DNA of 64,000 nt. It comes from Coprinellus micaceus (Eukaryota; Basidiomycota; Agaricomycetes; Agaricales; Psathyrellaceae). Every line of letters begins with the position of its first letter. The first letter of the stretch is position 1. Location of the stretch: assembly GCA_951394405.1 (NCBI GenBank), contig OX596334.1:3224001-3288000 (forward strand), written 5' to 3'. Positions 22,496-35,277 of the stretch are shown piece by piece. The translations under genes and the position numbers were made by a program. Under the pieces are notes generated by a model. That model saw only the letters and a program-made list of their open reading frames with translations. It had not been told where the DNA came from and made no database searches.

Positions 22496-25400
22496 CTAAT
22501 AGTCGCCCCAAGCTTGTCCGGCCCACTTCCAACTAACAACCTGCATCCTCCATTCAGTCGGCTGTCCTCCAGGGCCCTGTTCTACAACATCCATCCTTTC
22601 CCCATCTGCATCGTCAGCAACCGATGTCGATGGGGAGGGGGGCACTGTTGGACCGACGAACGCTGCTTCCTTCACGTAGATGCCCTCTTTCTCGAACCTC
22701 AGCATTCTCTCCGTGACGTGCCGTTGCAGCATCTGAACAGGATAGTGCACGCTCTGCTCATTGCCGTCTTCGTCTTCTCCGCGAATCAGCGTCACGAAGG
22801 AGTCGTCCTCAACCTCTTCATCACCAACGTCCATCGAAACATCCAGCCCCACAGCAGAATGTGCGACAGAAGATTGTGGATTGACAGGCGAGTTAAGCTT
22901 TGAGTGAACTCGGGAGGGTGCCCTAGACGGGGTGAGGTTGATAGTGTCGAGTTTAAGCACTGGGGGGTGGGGGACGGGAGCAGGTGCCAGCACGACGGGG
23001 ACTTGTGGAACTTCAGGCTGGACGTCAGGTGTCTTCCCGTTGTCCTCATCTTCGTTTAACTCCCCGGGTTCCTTGTCTCCGTCACCCATCTCCACATCGC
23101 CATCCTTATCCTGAGTAGTTTGAGTAGGCTCGGGCATTTTTGAAGGTCCCTCCACCGGGTCGTTGCTCTCGAGCTCGCCCTCTTCCCTTTCCTCGGCAGC
23201 GGCTGCAGTATCAGCCCTCTCGCTCGCAGGCTTGGGGCTGTCCTGTACTGGTTCGACGACCTGAGGAACTTCGGCCGTGGTATTTAGCGCTTCATCTGGG
23301 GAAGTCAAGAAGTCGGCAGGAAGTTCGCCCACGACGTTGGCAGCGAGATCATCCTCCACGATCACCTCTTGCTCCAAGATCAAGGAGATATCGTACGCCC
23401 ACCGCACCTTGCGAGCATCAGGTACAACGAGGCCAAAAGAACCATCAGCGCGCCTGGGGGCCAACAGATACCGTTCCTTGGTTGCGGTCTCCAAGATGAC
23501 CTGTCGGCGAGGAAGTGTACCAAGGAAGTGGGACAGTAGGGCCCTTTCCTTATCAATGGCGGGGGAGATCTTGAGCGAGTTGGACGCTGGTGGTAAAGGG
23601 TCGGATGGGAAGAGAATTTGCTTCAACACTGTGCGCTCGTACTTATACCTGCAAAAATGGTCAGAGAGGGACACAAATCAAATGGGATTGGAGAAGACTA
23701 ACCCGACTCGGACGGAATCTGCGGTCGTCGAATCTTTCTTAGAGGAACCACCAGCGGTAAGCAAACCAGCAGTGATGGGATTCGGGCCAGCCGGAGAAGT
23801 AGGGGAGGTAGGATACGAGTCTTCGGCAGTGACAGGCGGCGGGACCGTATTGGTTGCAAACACAATTGTCTTCAAGTTCATTAGCGTGTCTTCTCGCCAC
23901 TCTTCTTGAGATTTGCTTGGCAAGCGGACTACCTCGGACAGCGACCCAGTGCGTTGCCGCTTCGCGCCACGGCCGCCCTTCTCCCGTTCGCGCTCGTCTA
24001 GTTCGTTGATGGCTTCTAGAAGCGTCGCATTAGGGAGCTTTGCATTAATGGGAGGGTGGGTGTTGGCGCATCCATAACCACGCCGCCGCTTGCGGCCAGC
24101 GAGGACAGTGGTTGTGAAGTTCCACGAGCTGGCAGTCAGAGACGACACGACACGTGGGTTGATGTTGCCCTTCGCAATTGTCCTGAGCAAGGGGTGTTGT
24201 TGCTGGGGCGGTTGGCCAAGAACGGCCATTCTCCTTTCCGCATACTCTAGCATCCGTTGTGCGCGGTTCCGCCTCCCAAGGCCAGGGGCTTTCCGCGACG
24301 ATCCTCGCTGATCCTTTGATGAGCGAGTACTAATGTTTAAACAACCAAAGTTCACTCACCTCGACGAAGTTTGCAGACAGAATCTCGATAGCAGCGCCGT
24401 CATGGCCCGTTCCCCAAGCCGCGCTCATCAGCGCACGACCATCATCGAGAGGATCTTCGTCAATCGTATCGCTTCCCTCGCCAACTTCGACCCATCCATT
24501 TCTACCTTTGGCTGACCAGCATCGCTCACCTAGGCCACCGGTAAAGCGCGTCACAACCTCTTCCCTCCTCTCCCTATCTGCAGCGCTACCCTTCCCATCC
24601 TTCCCATAAGTTTGCACCTCTACGAGCTTTCCAACTTCCCTTCCACTCCACTGCCCACCTGCTCCGAGCCTAGAAACTCTCATAACCTTGACCTCAACAC
24701 GTAGATCCCGGCTGTGTCGCTTCGCTTCCCTCACACCGTCCCAGCTCACCCACCCGGAATGAATTGCACAGAGGGCAACATCAGAATCATCTGTGTATAT
24801 GCGACGAGGGGCGTACTTGCTGAGAATGGTTCGTCCAACCTCCTCAAGCTGGTTGATATACGTACGCCATTCGTCTCCGTGTCCAGAAGAGGTATCAGAA
24901 GGGGAGGATGGGGGCGTGGGTAAAAGGGGGATGAGCGAGTCCTGGGTGATCGTCTTAGGAGGCTTACTAGAGCTGGGCTCGTTCGTTCGACCGTTGAGGA
25001 GACTGGGACCAGGTTTCGGGTTGGAGCCAACATACGGAGCTGGAGCAACTCCTCCGCCCCATATTCTGGGCCTGGTGGGTTTCTTGTCGGGGAGATGACC
25101 GTGAGGGATGATGACAGCAACACGGGTTTCGACGTCAACCTCAACATCGTCCACCTTCGTCGCAACGTCCAAGTTAGATTCGAGCGTCGGATATGAGTCG
25201 CGGGGGGGCCCCTTCGTCGGCGCGTCGTCAGAGACGAGATCGATGACGGGTATTTTGGCAGTCCGGGTTGTAGGTTCTTCCTTCACTACTGGCGAAGGTG
25301 CTTTCTCCTTGGTGGATTTCTCAGCAGAGTCTGCGATCTCGCCTTCCTCTACGGCATTCTCCTTCCCCCCGGCCTTCCCCTTCAGAGCCTTCGCCCCCCT

Positions 25401-28400
25401 CTCGACGGGCGTACGCTCCGCGGCAGTGGCCATTTTCTCTGGCTTCTCCTGAAACACGACCTTCTTGTCACTCGCTACTCCCCCGCCGAGATCAAAGTTA
25501 TAAGGGAATGGTAGCTCGGGATATACGAACGTGCCCAAGTTGATGGTGGTCTTCGCTTTAACCTCCGGTCGTCGCTCGTACTCTTTCTCCTGCTCTGCCT
25601 GGAGTAAAGCGGCAGCCTCAGCGGCTCTCACCATATCCAGCTGATCGTCGGGAGACTCCAGTGGTGATGACGCAGTCAGCGCCAAGGTCGAGACAGGTAA
25701 GAGGAGCCCTGATCCGTGCTGGGCACTAGGGTGTGCAAGTCCAGTTGAAGTTTGCATAGGCATGTACCCGGGGGGCACACTGTACACATGTTGAGGAGGA
25801 TGATGGGGCTGTTGTTGCTGCGATGGGGGACCAGCAGGCATCGGGTGGCCGATTACGCCATTTCCCCCTGGAACAACGACGACACCATTTGGAGCGTGGT
25901 GGACCCCATTCATATCGACAGGTGCGGCCATGGCCCTGTCGTCATAACCATACTGCTGTGGATGAGGTTGCCCATAGCCTGGCTGCCCAGGTGGAGGAGA
26001 TGGACCGTAACCTGGAGGTGGGTGACCAACGGGGTAAGGACCGTGAGGCGGTGGGTGATACCCGACATATGGCTGCGACGGGGGTGGGGGATGGTGGGGC
26101 ATTGGGTGATGGGAGACAGGGGGAGCGCCGGGGTACCCCATCTCCATGGGTGTCGGTCCACCAGGACCATCGTTCCATCCAGGAGGCGGTGGAGGCCCCA
26201 TGCTATGGTGAGGAGGCGCCGGGTATCCGTAACCCATCTCAACGTCTCCGTCCCTGGTGGAGGGTGGGACATGTCCAGCGTTGACGATGCCGATTCTGTC
26301 TCTCTCCCTCTCCCGGTCTCGTGGAACAGGAATTTCGTCGTATGGGTGTGGGTATAGCCCTGATTGATGTCGTCGTGTCTCGCGTTCTCGTTCTCGTTCT
26401 CGTTCGCGATCCCGTTCCCGTTGGTGTTGTTGCTGCTGCTGTTGGGACAACGAGGGGTGTCTGGAATGACCGTGATGCTCGCTTTCGCCATGCCTCCTAG
26501 AACTTGCGGGTGGGTTGGCGACAGATCCACCGGCGATCGCCGCCGCATACAACTCGCGTTCACGTTCCCGTTCCCTCTCTCTATCGCGGACGGCGGGTTG
26601 GAGTGGTTGCTCTTTGGGTGATACCCCATGAACTCGGGTGCTAGAGGATGTGGGCATCGCAGGCATAGGCGTTGGTTTGATATCACGATCGCGCTCTCGT
26701 TCCCTTTCCCGGTCTCGAACGCCCTCTTTGGAATCTGGCATGTCACGTCCATCCCTGTCTCTGCGGTCAAGGGGGATCGCCGACGCAACACGCCCCTTGG
26801 GTTCATTCGGACCTGGAGGCGTTTGCGAAGGCATCCCCCCACCAAGCATACCGCCAGGAATGATGTGCATCCCTCCGACCGAACTGTTGCCGGGGCCTAT
26901 CAGGTGAACCCATTAGCGCACGAAACGACGAAATACATGGACTGCTTACCTGGAACGCCTGGTCCAATTGTAGGAGCCGAACCGACGCTCATATTGATGG
27001 TGGACATCTGTGAGCCAAGAGTCGCAGGATTGGGTGAGCTAACCCTGGAGCTGTTCCGGGAGCCTCGTTCGCCGGGGACTGGAAAGTTGGAGATGAACGC
27101 GGTGTTGAATCTTCCCTGGTGGTGGCTCTGGGGGGGATGTGGGCCAGCAGGGGCTGCTGATGGAGCAGCAGGCGGTGGTTGAGATGTCGAGGCTCGCTGG
27201 GCTTCACGCTGGGTCGAAGATGTTGGAGGGGGTGGGACTCCAGGACCGATGATAATGGTGGGGTTTCTGGTTCCCGCGTCTCGCCCTTCCCCGTCGCGCT
27301 TATTTTCCTGACGCTCTCGTTCGCGCAAGAGGCGTTCACGGTCCCTCAATTCTTTCTCTCGCTGCTTCTCCCTCATGATCATGATCTGCTCTTTCTCCCT
27401 GTCCCGCGCCTCCCTCTCTCGCGCCTCCCTCTCCTTCAAGTCCCGCTCCCTGTTAGCCTGTTCCCGGTGTTCTCTCTGTTCCCGATCCCTCCTCTCCCGC
27501 TCCCGCTCCTGCTCCTTCTCCCACTGGATCCTTTCGTCGGCCTTCTCTCTCTCTTTTCTCTCCCACTCATTGTCCCTATCGCGAGGGTCACGACGCTCAC
27601 GATGATCTACCCGAAGGTCTCGCTCGCGGTATTGATCTGCACGAGGGTCCGTTCTAAAGTTCCTTGGGTCATCCCTGATGTCTCTGGGGTCCCTCGCGTC
27701 AGGCCGACCTGCTCCAGGGACTCCGGGTATGTCCCTAGGATCTCGCATGTCGCGAGCATCCGACCGAACGTCTCGGATAATGGTGTCTCTGTCCCTAGCA
27801 CGCTCCCTGTCCCTCTCTTCCCTTTCCTTCATATCCCGTTCTCTCTCCCTGATCTCCCTTTCCCTGTATATACTCTCCCTGTCTCTTAATTCCCTCTCCC
27901 TCTCCCTAAACTCTCTATCCCTGTTCAAATCTCTATCGCGCTGTTCCCTTTCTCTCAAGTCCCTCTCCCGTTGGAACTCGCGATCTCGAAGGTCGCGGTC
28001 TCTGTCTTGAACGAACCTCGCTCGTTCTCGCTCCCGCAGTTCAAACTCGTGTTCTCTGTCCCTGTCACGCTCTCTATCCCTCGTAATTCCCGCGGGGCCG
28101 GTAGGCGGCCCTTGCGTTAGAGGTCCTGTGGAGGAAGGAGGAGGATGCGGGGGACCGTGTCCACCTACAGACGAAGACGGGGGAGGTCCGTATGGTGGAT
28201 GTCCGAATCCACCAGACGCAGCGGCGTATGGATTAGGGGGTGGTGCATGGGACGCCCCAGAAGCAGGGTGGATATGCGGTGATTGACTTGGTCCTCTACC
28301 GCTTCCTGGTGGGCTTCCAGCTTGACCTGAGTTCGGCGGTGGCGGCAATGACTGGGAAGGGTGGTGACCGGGGGGCGGAGGAGGGCCGTATTGCACGCCA

Positions 28401-29945
28401 CGGGGAGACGTCATAGGCGAGAGCCCAATGGCGGCGGATGCGGACGCAGACGAAAGGGTACGTTCCCTCTGATGCTGATGCTCGCGTTCTCGGTTATACA
28501 TGATTCTGTCGCGCTCCCTATCTCGTTCCAAATCGTTTATAGGGGTGACCCGTCCACTACCAGGCTGGGAATAGCTCGTTGGCGGCCCCCCTCTTGGGCC
28601 CGATGGTGCTGAAGGGGGAGGGTGAAATTGACGCGGAGTGCCAGTGGGATTGGAAGCGGATGGGCCAGCGGGAGTCGACGACGGGCGAAGATGATCCATA
28701 GGATGATCGCGTGGTTCTCGGTTCAACAGGGTATCGTGTTCGCGCTCCATAAACGAACTTGATGACATGGAATGTTGATGGGTTGCTGGTGGTGGGCGAC
28801 CATGCATGGAAGGGGGAAGGGAGGTAGGGTGCGCCATTGGGGGTGCCATGTTCAACGATTTGTGCGTCAGAGGCGGTAGATCATCTATAACGCGGCGAGT
28901 ATGAGTTGCAGGCGCCTATTAGACAAGGTTGCAAAGGATGGCCGCTCCAGCGCTTCTATGCCGTAACGAAGGAAACAGCCTTGCCGAGCAAACAGTGAAT
29001 GAATGAGGAGGCTGAGGCTTACCTGGCGGCGTTCCCGTTCCAGGCCCAACTAGCTGCGACGGTGGAGGCATGATATTGGTGTTCGCGGCTGACCCTCCCA
29101 ACGGACCCCCGGACCCTGAGGATACGGTTTTGCGCCTTGTTCCAGGCTGTTGGTGGAGGTATTCCTTGTCGAATACGGGTGAGGCGGAATGGTGGGGATG
29201 AAGCTGGTCTGCAGGTGGTTGAGGATGGGATGTGGTTGATGATGCACAAGCTGGACGACTCACTTGAACGCAAAAGTCCCCCGCCAACGCCGATGCCGGA
29301 TGATGCCGAGCCGCGCCGCTCTCTCCCAGGCCCTCCGTACCCCGGTCCGGGCCATCCCGTCGCCGCTTCACCGCCACCGATCCCACTGTTGACGCTCGTC
29401 TGACTCGCGCCTGACGCCAGAGCTGCGTTAGGTCGGAGAGAACCCATGGCGGGTGATGGGTGTGAAGAGTGAGCATGCCCATGAGGCCCACCGTACGCTG
29501 GAGGTCCGCTGGCGCGAGACGAGGACGGACTGGTGTTCACGTTCGCAGGAATTTTTGAATCCTTCAGGGACGGTGCAGGCGATAACGGCGGTTGACCACG
29601 ACCGAGGATAGACGATGACGGGGAAGATTGGATGTGGGGAAGGGGTCCAGTGCGATAGCTGTCCGGCGCATTGCTCCGTGTATCGACGGGCGAATGGACC
29701 AGGCTCCGAAGACCTGGGTTGGAGGGCGGTGGAAGAGGCGGTGGGGGAGGACGACCACGACCCCACACATCTCGGTCTCGCTCCCGTCCCCCTTCGCGCT
29801 CACGATCTAGTGGGGATGGTTGCGATAGTGGTGTTGGCGGTCCTCCTTGTCCGGGGTTGTTCCCCCCTGCTGTACTCCCTGACCGTGCTCTCCGTGCGGA
29901 CACATCCTCCGATGGTGTTTCTTGTAATAATGCTGCGACGTTCAT
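22496..29945 (-). CDS. Very large Rxt3-domain protein, predicted Rpd3L histone deacetylase subunit
   Basis: Read on the minus strand from MNVAALLQETPSEDV (ATG at 29945) to the stop at 22496, roughly 2,200 residues. The N-terminal half is Pro/Gly/Ser-rich. Residues encoded at about 27,300-28,100 form a long alternation of R, E and D (RERERDRDRE-type blocks), and a second such patch lies at 26,280-26,760. The conserved core resembles the Rxt3 family: INLGTFVYPELPFPYNFDLG (about 25,480-25,555), RRIYTDDSDVALCAIHSGWV (about 24,750-24,810) and AAIEILSANFVEV (about 24,355-24,410). A further C-terminal block includes YKYERTVLKQILFPSDPL (about 23,590-23,650). Several introns are evident, e.g. 26,891-26,948 and one near 29,200-29,260. 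Yeast Rxt3 is about 300 residues, so this is greatly extended. The family call rests on the core; the mixed-charge region is of unknown role. It could in principle be two fused models, but the reading frame and splice sites connect. Confidence 0.72.
27300..28110 (-). repeat. Low-complexity coding repeat encoding Arg/Glu/Asp mixed-charge region
   Basis: On the + strand this appears as imperfect repeats of short units such as tctctcgttc, ccctctcc and tccctgtc. On the coding strand it gives hundreds of bases of alternating R and E/D codons inside the Rxt3-domain gene. Units vary by point changes (CGG, AGG, CGA and AGA for Arg), so the protein pattern is better conserved than the DNA. Confidence 0.75.
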
Positions 29946-30899
29946 CCTGCCACGGTTGTATGAATTGAATGTAATTAATGCCGTTACTGCCCCGCTCCTG
30001 AGGATGTTGAATCACGTTCGCGCCACGAATAGATGGAAATTGGACGCTGTTGATACGAATTATATGGGGCGTGCTGGAGAGCGAGCGATCCTGCGTCAAG
30101 GAAGAGGTTAACTGTCGAACAAGGCGAGGGCAGAAGTATCCACCGGAGCTACACGTTTGCGGGCAGCTCGAGGGAGGGGAAGAAGTAAGCGCGCACCGGG
30201 TGCCCCACACCCCGAGCTGGACACCACGATAGACGGATCGCTCACCTTGCTGAACCCCACTTCCAGGCACAGAAACGACTTGCACAGGGCGCCCCAAGGC
30301 GTACGCCGTTTGTTGAGGATGGTGCCGCGTTGGACGATGGGGGTGAGACGTAACGGGCAAGGGTGCAAAGTGTGATTGTGCGTGAAGAAAGGAAGAAGAA
30401 GGCAGAAACGACGACGACACTGGCTCCCGTCCAAATCCGTGCGAATCGAGATCCCGAACATGCTGACGATCACCACCGAGATCCAGCGTCCCCAATTGGC
30501 CTACTCCAACACGTGGCGAGATGAATTTCCATTTTCCCCCACAGAAAACATATCGACAACACATCGACAACATATCGACCTTCAACCCGAGTCAAGCCAA
30601 ACTCGAGGCTGGTATGCTCACGATTTCTGGAGAACCGGTACTAGGATCACACGTAACGAGAATCTCGCTACTCGTGTCTGGCCACATGATGTTCTCCTCT
30701 CGCAACATATACCCCTGTCGTAACTGGAGCCGCGATGTCATTTAACGTAAGCCCCGACGGTGTTCTGCCACAATTCCCCCGTGATTGACACTGTTCGCAA
30801 ATTACTTCCGTTGGGCGTCGTGGACAGTTTTTGTCTGTTGACCTATGGAGCAGGCAGAACCCCCTCGTCGTCGGGGATGCTAGAGGACAAGTATTACAG
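29946..30899. other. Intergenic region upstream of the Rxt3 gene
   Basis: About 950 bp between the Rxt3 start and the GatA stop, both genes on the minus strand. It probably holds the Rxt3 promoter and 5' leader, possibly with an untranslated intron. Open frames here (for example 29800-30585 on the minus strand) lack recognisable domains and were left out. Confidence 0.45.
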
Positions 30900-32844
30900 T
30901 CAATATCCCAGGTCATAAGCTTCTACGGCGACGTCGATGTCCCACCTCGCCTGCTGGGTGATTTTTGGCAACACCACCCCTAGCTGTGTGACTATCGCGT
31001 GGACGACGAAATGGCCTCCCCAACCGCCAGCACAAACCTGTCCGATCCCCACTGGCCAATGACACTGCAACCTACGGGCCACCCATCGTCACCATTACTC
31101 TCCCCAGACGCTGGCGAAGGGCAAGCTACATTCAGGGCAGGCAGGCCAGCCAAAGAGGCCGGAACAGTCAGGAGGTCCTGCACGTACGCATCAAGCGCGG
31201 AAGAAGGGTTCGGTCCGGAAGCCAGGGAAGGGGCAGACCCGATAGCCGAGGGGTGAAGCAGAACATCAACGCCTTCTGCTGAAGGATCGACCTTGGGGTC
31301 TTCGTTGCGTACATTGGGCAGAGAGAAGACCGCATCAAAGTCGTTCTTCACTAGTTGTCGCACCCTCTGCGCTTGAAGGAAATAGTTATCAAACGCGCTA
31401 CTCATTGCGTTAGCGGGACATGTGGAAACGCTAAGAAATTGCACACTCACTCTGACGTCAGGGCGTAGGTGCCTAACAGTATTCGTCGCTGCACTTCTGG
31501 TCCAAAGCCAGCGCTTCTGGTCTGTGCGTAAACACTCGCAACACTTCGAAGATCGGTTGCTGAATTGGGAGGTCGACGTTCACCTAATAATGAAAGGTTA
31601 GGTGAAACAGGGTGCAATCACACAAGGTACACACCATATTCGACGCCGTCATAACGGGCCATGTTGCTACAAGCCTCGGCGGAAGCCAGTACATAGTACG
31701 CGCTGAGTGAATATGATGAAGATGGTAAGGAGACGTGGATCAGTCGAGCACCACGATTTTTCAGGGCGAGGAGAACGGAGCGAAAACGGTCGAGAACGGC
31801 ATTTGAGAGTTCTGCAGGAAAGAATTCCTGGTCGCGTATTCAGTGAATGGCTTACATACCGCCAAATTACGCACCTGAGGTACGCCAATCCTCAACCCTT
31901 CCAATCCATTAAGAGATTGTACTCTCTGTTTGGCATGAGCACACGCCGCTTCTCGTAGCTCCGGTTCCGCAGACGTGGGGTCTTTCGTGTCAAACGCCGA
32001 TATCCGTTCTAGCAACCATGAGCACATAACAAACCCGAATCCATGGCACATACTCACCAAAAACCCGACTCACGACGGGAACGTCCACTCCCAGGACCCC
32101 CACGCAATCCAAGCTGTCCGCGTAAGAGACAACGCCCCACCGACTCACTAGACCGTACGATGGCTTGAAGCCAACAACACCACAGTATGACGCTGGAAGT
32201 CGGATTGAACCCCCAGTGTCTGTTCCAAGGGCACTGCATACATTTAGTCGCTTCGTTCCCACCCACGGAGCGGATAGACTCACGCATCACACGCCCCCAT
32301 CGCTACAGCGGCGGCGCTGCCTCCAGAACTCCCCCCGGCACTTCTTCTCTCGCTGGGATCGAAGGGATTTAAAGTTGGGCCGTGCACAGAATAGATGTTG
32401 AGAGACCTTCCCTACGAAATGAGTTGAGTGGTGAGGAAAGGAAGTAAAGTACACACCCCATCCCAAACTCGTCACAATTCGTTTTGCCGACAATGTCTGC
32501 ACCATCTTCTCGCAGTCGCTGCACAACTGTGGCCTCGAATGGGGAGGTGAAGTCTGCATAGAGACGATCAGCCAACACCCCCCGCAAGGCCTACCGAAGC
32601 ACTCACTTTTGAGTACAGCTGAAGAGCATGTTGTAGGAGAGTCCATCGTCCCAATGTTGTCCTTCACCGCGATCTTCAAATCTGCAAGAGGCCCCGTCTT
32701 CCGGGTAGAAGGACCTGGTTCCGGGCATATGTGTACGAATGCATTGATTTGGGCGTTCTTCTCTAACACGGCCTGTCGTGTCGAGTAATCTCGCATACAG
32801 CGACGTGCGAGGTGCGTCGCCGCATGTCTTGCGGTTCTATGCAT
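30900..32844 (-). CDS. her2: Mitochondrial glutamyl-tRNA(Gln) amidotransferase subunit A (GatA/HER2)
   Basis: Amidase subunit that converts Glu-tRNA(Gln) to Gln-tRNA(Gln) in mitochondria. The ATG at 32844 gives [20 protein letters not shown], an Arg-rich N terminus without acidic residues that suits a mitochondrial presequence. The amidase signature is complete: [11 protein letters not shown] carries the catalytic Lys, [18 protein letters not shown] (about 32,285-32,335) carries the Ser of the Ser-cisSer-Lys triad, and [20 protein letters not shown] with [13 protein letters not shown] follows. The C-terminal part includes [19 protein letters not shown] and [19 protein letters not shown]. Many short introns interrupt it. 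The last exon is uncertain: reading through stops at 30992, whereas a 40-odd-bp intron beginning GTTGGG would join LA to [11 protein letters not shown] and end at 30900. The second option is preferred for length but not proven. It is divergent from MAK11, with 150 bp between ATGs. Confidence 0.9.
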
Positions 32845-32994
32845 CGGGAACGACGACGACGATGACGGTGCACGGAAACAGCGCTGACGCCGCCGATGTC
32901 ACGGTTGCCATTGGTTCAGTGATGTGCATCAACACTTTTTTGACCTAGGCTCGGTGCCTTTAGTTCTCCTCAGTATCATACCCCCTCAACCACG

Positions 32995-34759
32995 ATGGTA
33001 AAACCCAGTTTATCGACGAAGAAAGGTGCAGAAAAGGTCATCAAGAAGGCCAGGATTGCAGAACCCACAGATTGTGCCCCGAAACGCGCTCGAATCGCCA
33101 CACCATCCCCTCCAAAATCAAAAGGAGCACAAAAAACCTCCACAGCCAAATCGGCAATCGCAGGTCCCAGTAAGCCTACTCCCGCTGGCCCCATCGCCTC
33201 CTCCTCTTCCCAAAACCGAAAGGAAAAGGGGAAGGCCAAGTCAAGCAGTACGGAAGAGCCCCAAGAACCTACCCCCGAACTCCCATCCACCTTCAAAGTC
33301 GTTGCAGGATCCTACGAAAAATTGCTCTACGGATTGAACGGCTGGACATCTGTTGACGAGGACGGCAAGCTCGAGTATCACCTCAAACCCATCTTCATCT
33401 TCCCCGCCCACGTTTCGTGTATAAAGGCTGTCGCTGCGTCTCCGCAGGGAGGCAAATGGCTCGCAACGGGGAGTGCAGACGAGATTGTCAAGATTTGGGA
33501 CTTGAGGAGAAAGAAAGAGGTCGGTGGGCTGATGCATCATGAAGGTACGTACAGGAGCTCTATTATCAACGCATCTTAGTGATTCTTAACCCAATCCCGA
33601 AGGTTCAATCACTCATCTCAGCTTTCCTTCGAAATCTTACCTTCTCTCTGCGTCGGAAGACGGTTCCCTATGTATCTTCCGCTCTCGCGATTGGGCTGTA
33701 CTGCGTGCGCTGAAGGGACACAAAGGACGCGTAAATGCTGTCGCGGTACATCCGTCGGGTAAGGTTGCTCTCACCGTCGGGAAGGATAGGACTCTACGTA
33801 TGTGGGATCTTATGCGGGGCAAGGGGAGCGCCAGTACGAAGCTTGGTAAAGGTGAGTAGTCCTTCGCCGGATGCTACATATACATTAACCAAAATTTGCC
33901 TAGAGGGCGAGACTGTGGAATGGTCTACCGATGGGGCACTGTTCGCTGTTACATCCGGCTCAACAATCGACTTGTATTCAACTGTGCGTGTTTTTTTCTG
34001 CTCAGTCCTTTTCTCCCACACCGACAACTTTTGCGCAGGACATGGTCCTCCTTCACGTTATCAACCACCCCTCCCGCTTGCACGACATCCGCTTCTCCAA
34101 GCGGGTGAACGGGGAAGGTGAAATCATGCTCGTCGGTGCCGAAGACAAGAAGGTCACTGTCTATGCCCTCCATGCCGACCTCTCCGCTCCACCCACAGTC
34201 ATCGCTCACCTTGTCGGACACCAGAATCGGTGGGTACCCGCCCCTTCCCTCTCCTCGTACTCTTTCCTGCGCCATGTCTTCTGAAGATGCTTACATCTTG
34301 TGTAGTGTGAAAGCTCTCCAAACACTTCAGCTATCCCTTCCCACGGGGTGTAGCCGGCCTTCTACAACGATCGTCTCCACTGTGTCTTCCGACGGACACA
34401 TCCGCGTGTACGATATGAGCGATGTCTCCAATACCAGCGAGGCGTCGGCAGAGCCTCTGCAAATTTCCCCGGTGGCAGAATACAACACGGATAAGACACG
34501 GCTAACCTGCCTTGCCTTAGCAGATGGGGATGCGGAGGCTGCCGGGGAAGTGGGCGACAAGCGCAAGCGGGCGGACGAAAATGAGGATGAGGATGAGGAT
34601 GGGGATGGGGATGGGGATGAGGACGAGGATGAGGACGAGGACGGCTACAGTGATAGTGAGGATGGTGGTGAGGATGAGCAGCAGACTGGGTTTGGTTCAG
34701 GGTGGGAGGATGAAGAGGAAGCAGAATTGGAAGGCAATGTCGAGGAAGAGAGCGATTAG
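32995..34759 (+). CDS. mak11: WD40-repeat ribosome biogenesis protein MAK11/PAK1IP1
   Basis: Nucleolar WD40 protein required for 60S subunit maturation in yeast. The ATG at 32995 begins a Lys/Pro/Ser-rich tail of about 100 residues. WD repeats start with STFKVVAGSYEKLLYGL, then WLATGSADEIVKIWDLRRK, SYLLSASEDGSLCIFRSRDW, VALTVGKDRTLRMWDLMRG and ALFAVTSGSTIDLYS, and continue to TIVSTVSSDGHIRVYD. The motif order and the AGSYEKLLYG opening are typical of MAK11/PAK1IP1 rather than generic WD proteins. The C terminus is very acidic (EDEDEDEDGYSDSEDGGEDE and following) and is partly encoded by a hexamer repeat near 34,580-34,645. Introns follow the codons near 33,544, 33,851, 33,984 and 34,228. The gene starts only 150 bp from the divergent GatA start, so the two probably share promoter elements. 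Confidence 0.9.
34580..34645 (+). repeat. GATGAG/GATGGG hexamer repeat in the MAK11 acidic tail
   Basis: Tandem 6-bp units (GATGAG, GATGGG, GACGAG) encode alternating Asp, Glu and Gly. The array is in frame and is expected to vary in unit number between strains. Confidence 0.7.
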
Positions 34760-35277
34760 CCTGAAGGATGTGACTGGTAATAATGGGGGCCGAAGAATGT
34801 TACGAAAGGCCACGATAAGAGCACTGCCTGGGTGAGCCGAGGTCTTAAAACCGTGGTACGGCCGTACAAATGGAGTGTTCCGATTTAAAAACGGAATCAT
34901 ACAGTCTGACTGCGGGAGACTGACCGCAGACCAGCCTCAGATTTTCATTCGCATGGCGTGTATCGCAGGGGAAGGGAAGCTTCCCTCGAAACACTTCGCA
35001 GACAGACCAAACAAATAATAAAAAAGACCTGACCATGCTGGCGGGACACACCGAATCAGCCCTGAGGAAACTGAATTCTGCAACGCCCCTCACATGCCTA
35101 TTTAGGACGTTCCGGGCCGGGCGCCAAACTTTGGGCGCTTAAAGAGGCGATTCGCCAACCACTCGCCGAAACGGATTCGTAGGTCAACAAAGTCATGACA
35201 TTGTCCATATGCATAATGGTATACGGCACCACTAAAATGCACATTGCTCATCAGTATCCTCAGAGTCGTACGCTTCG
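34760..35277. other. Intergenic region between MAK11 and the minus-strand Kre9-like gene
   Basis: 518 bp between convergent stops. I see only 3' flanks and short random ORFs. Confidence 0.45.

Noticed and set aside
25910..26845. 311-codon alternate-frame ORF in the Rxt3 gene
   Set aside because: It overlaps the main frame in low-complexity Pro/Arg-rich sequence and has no family resemblance.
29946..30585. Upstream continuation of the Rxt3 reading frame region
   Set aside because: The frame there is a different one and lacks the Pro/Gly/Ser composition of the Rxt3 N terminus.
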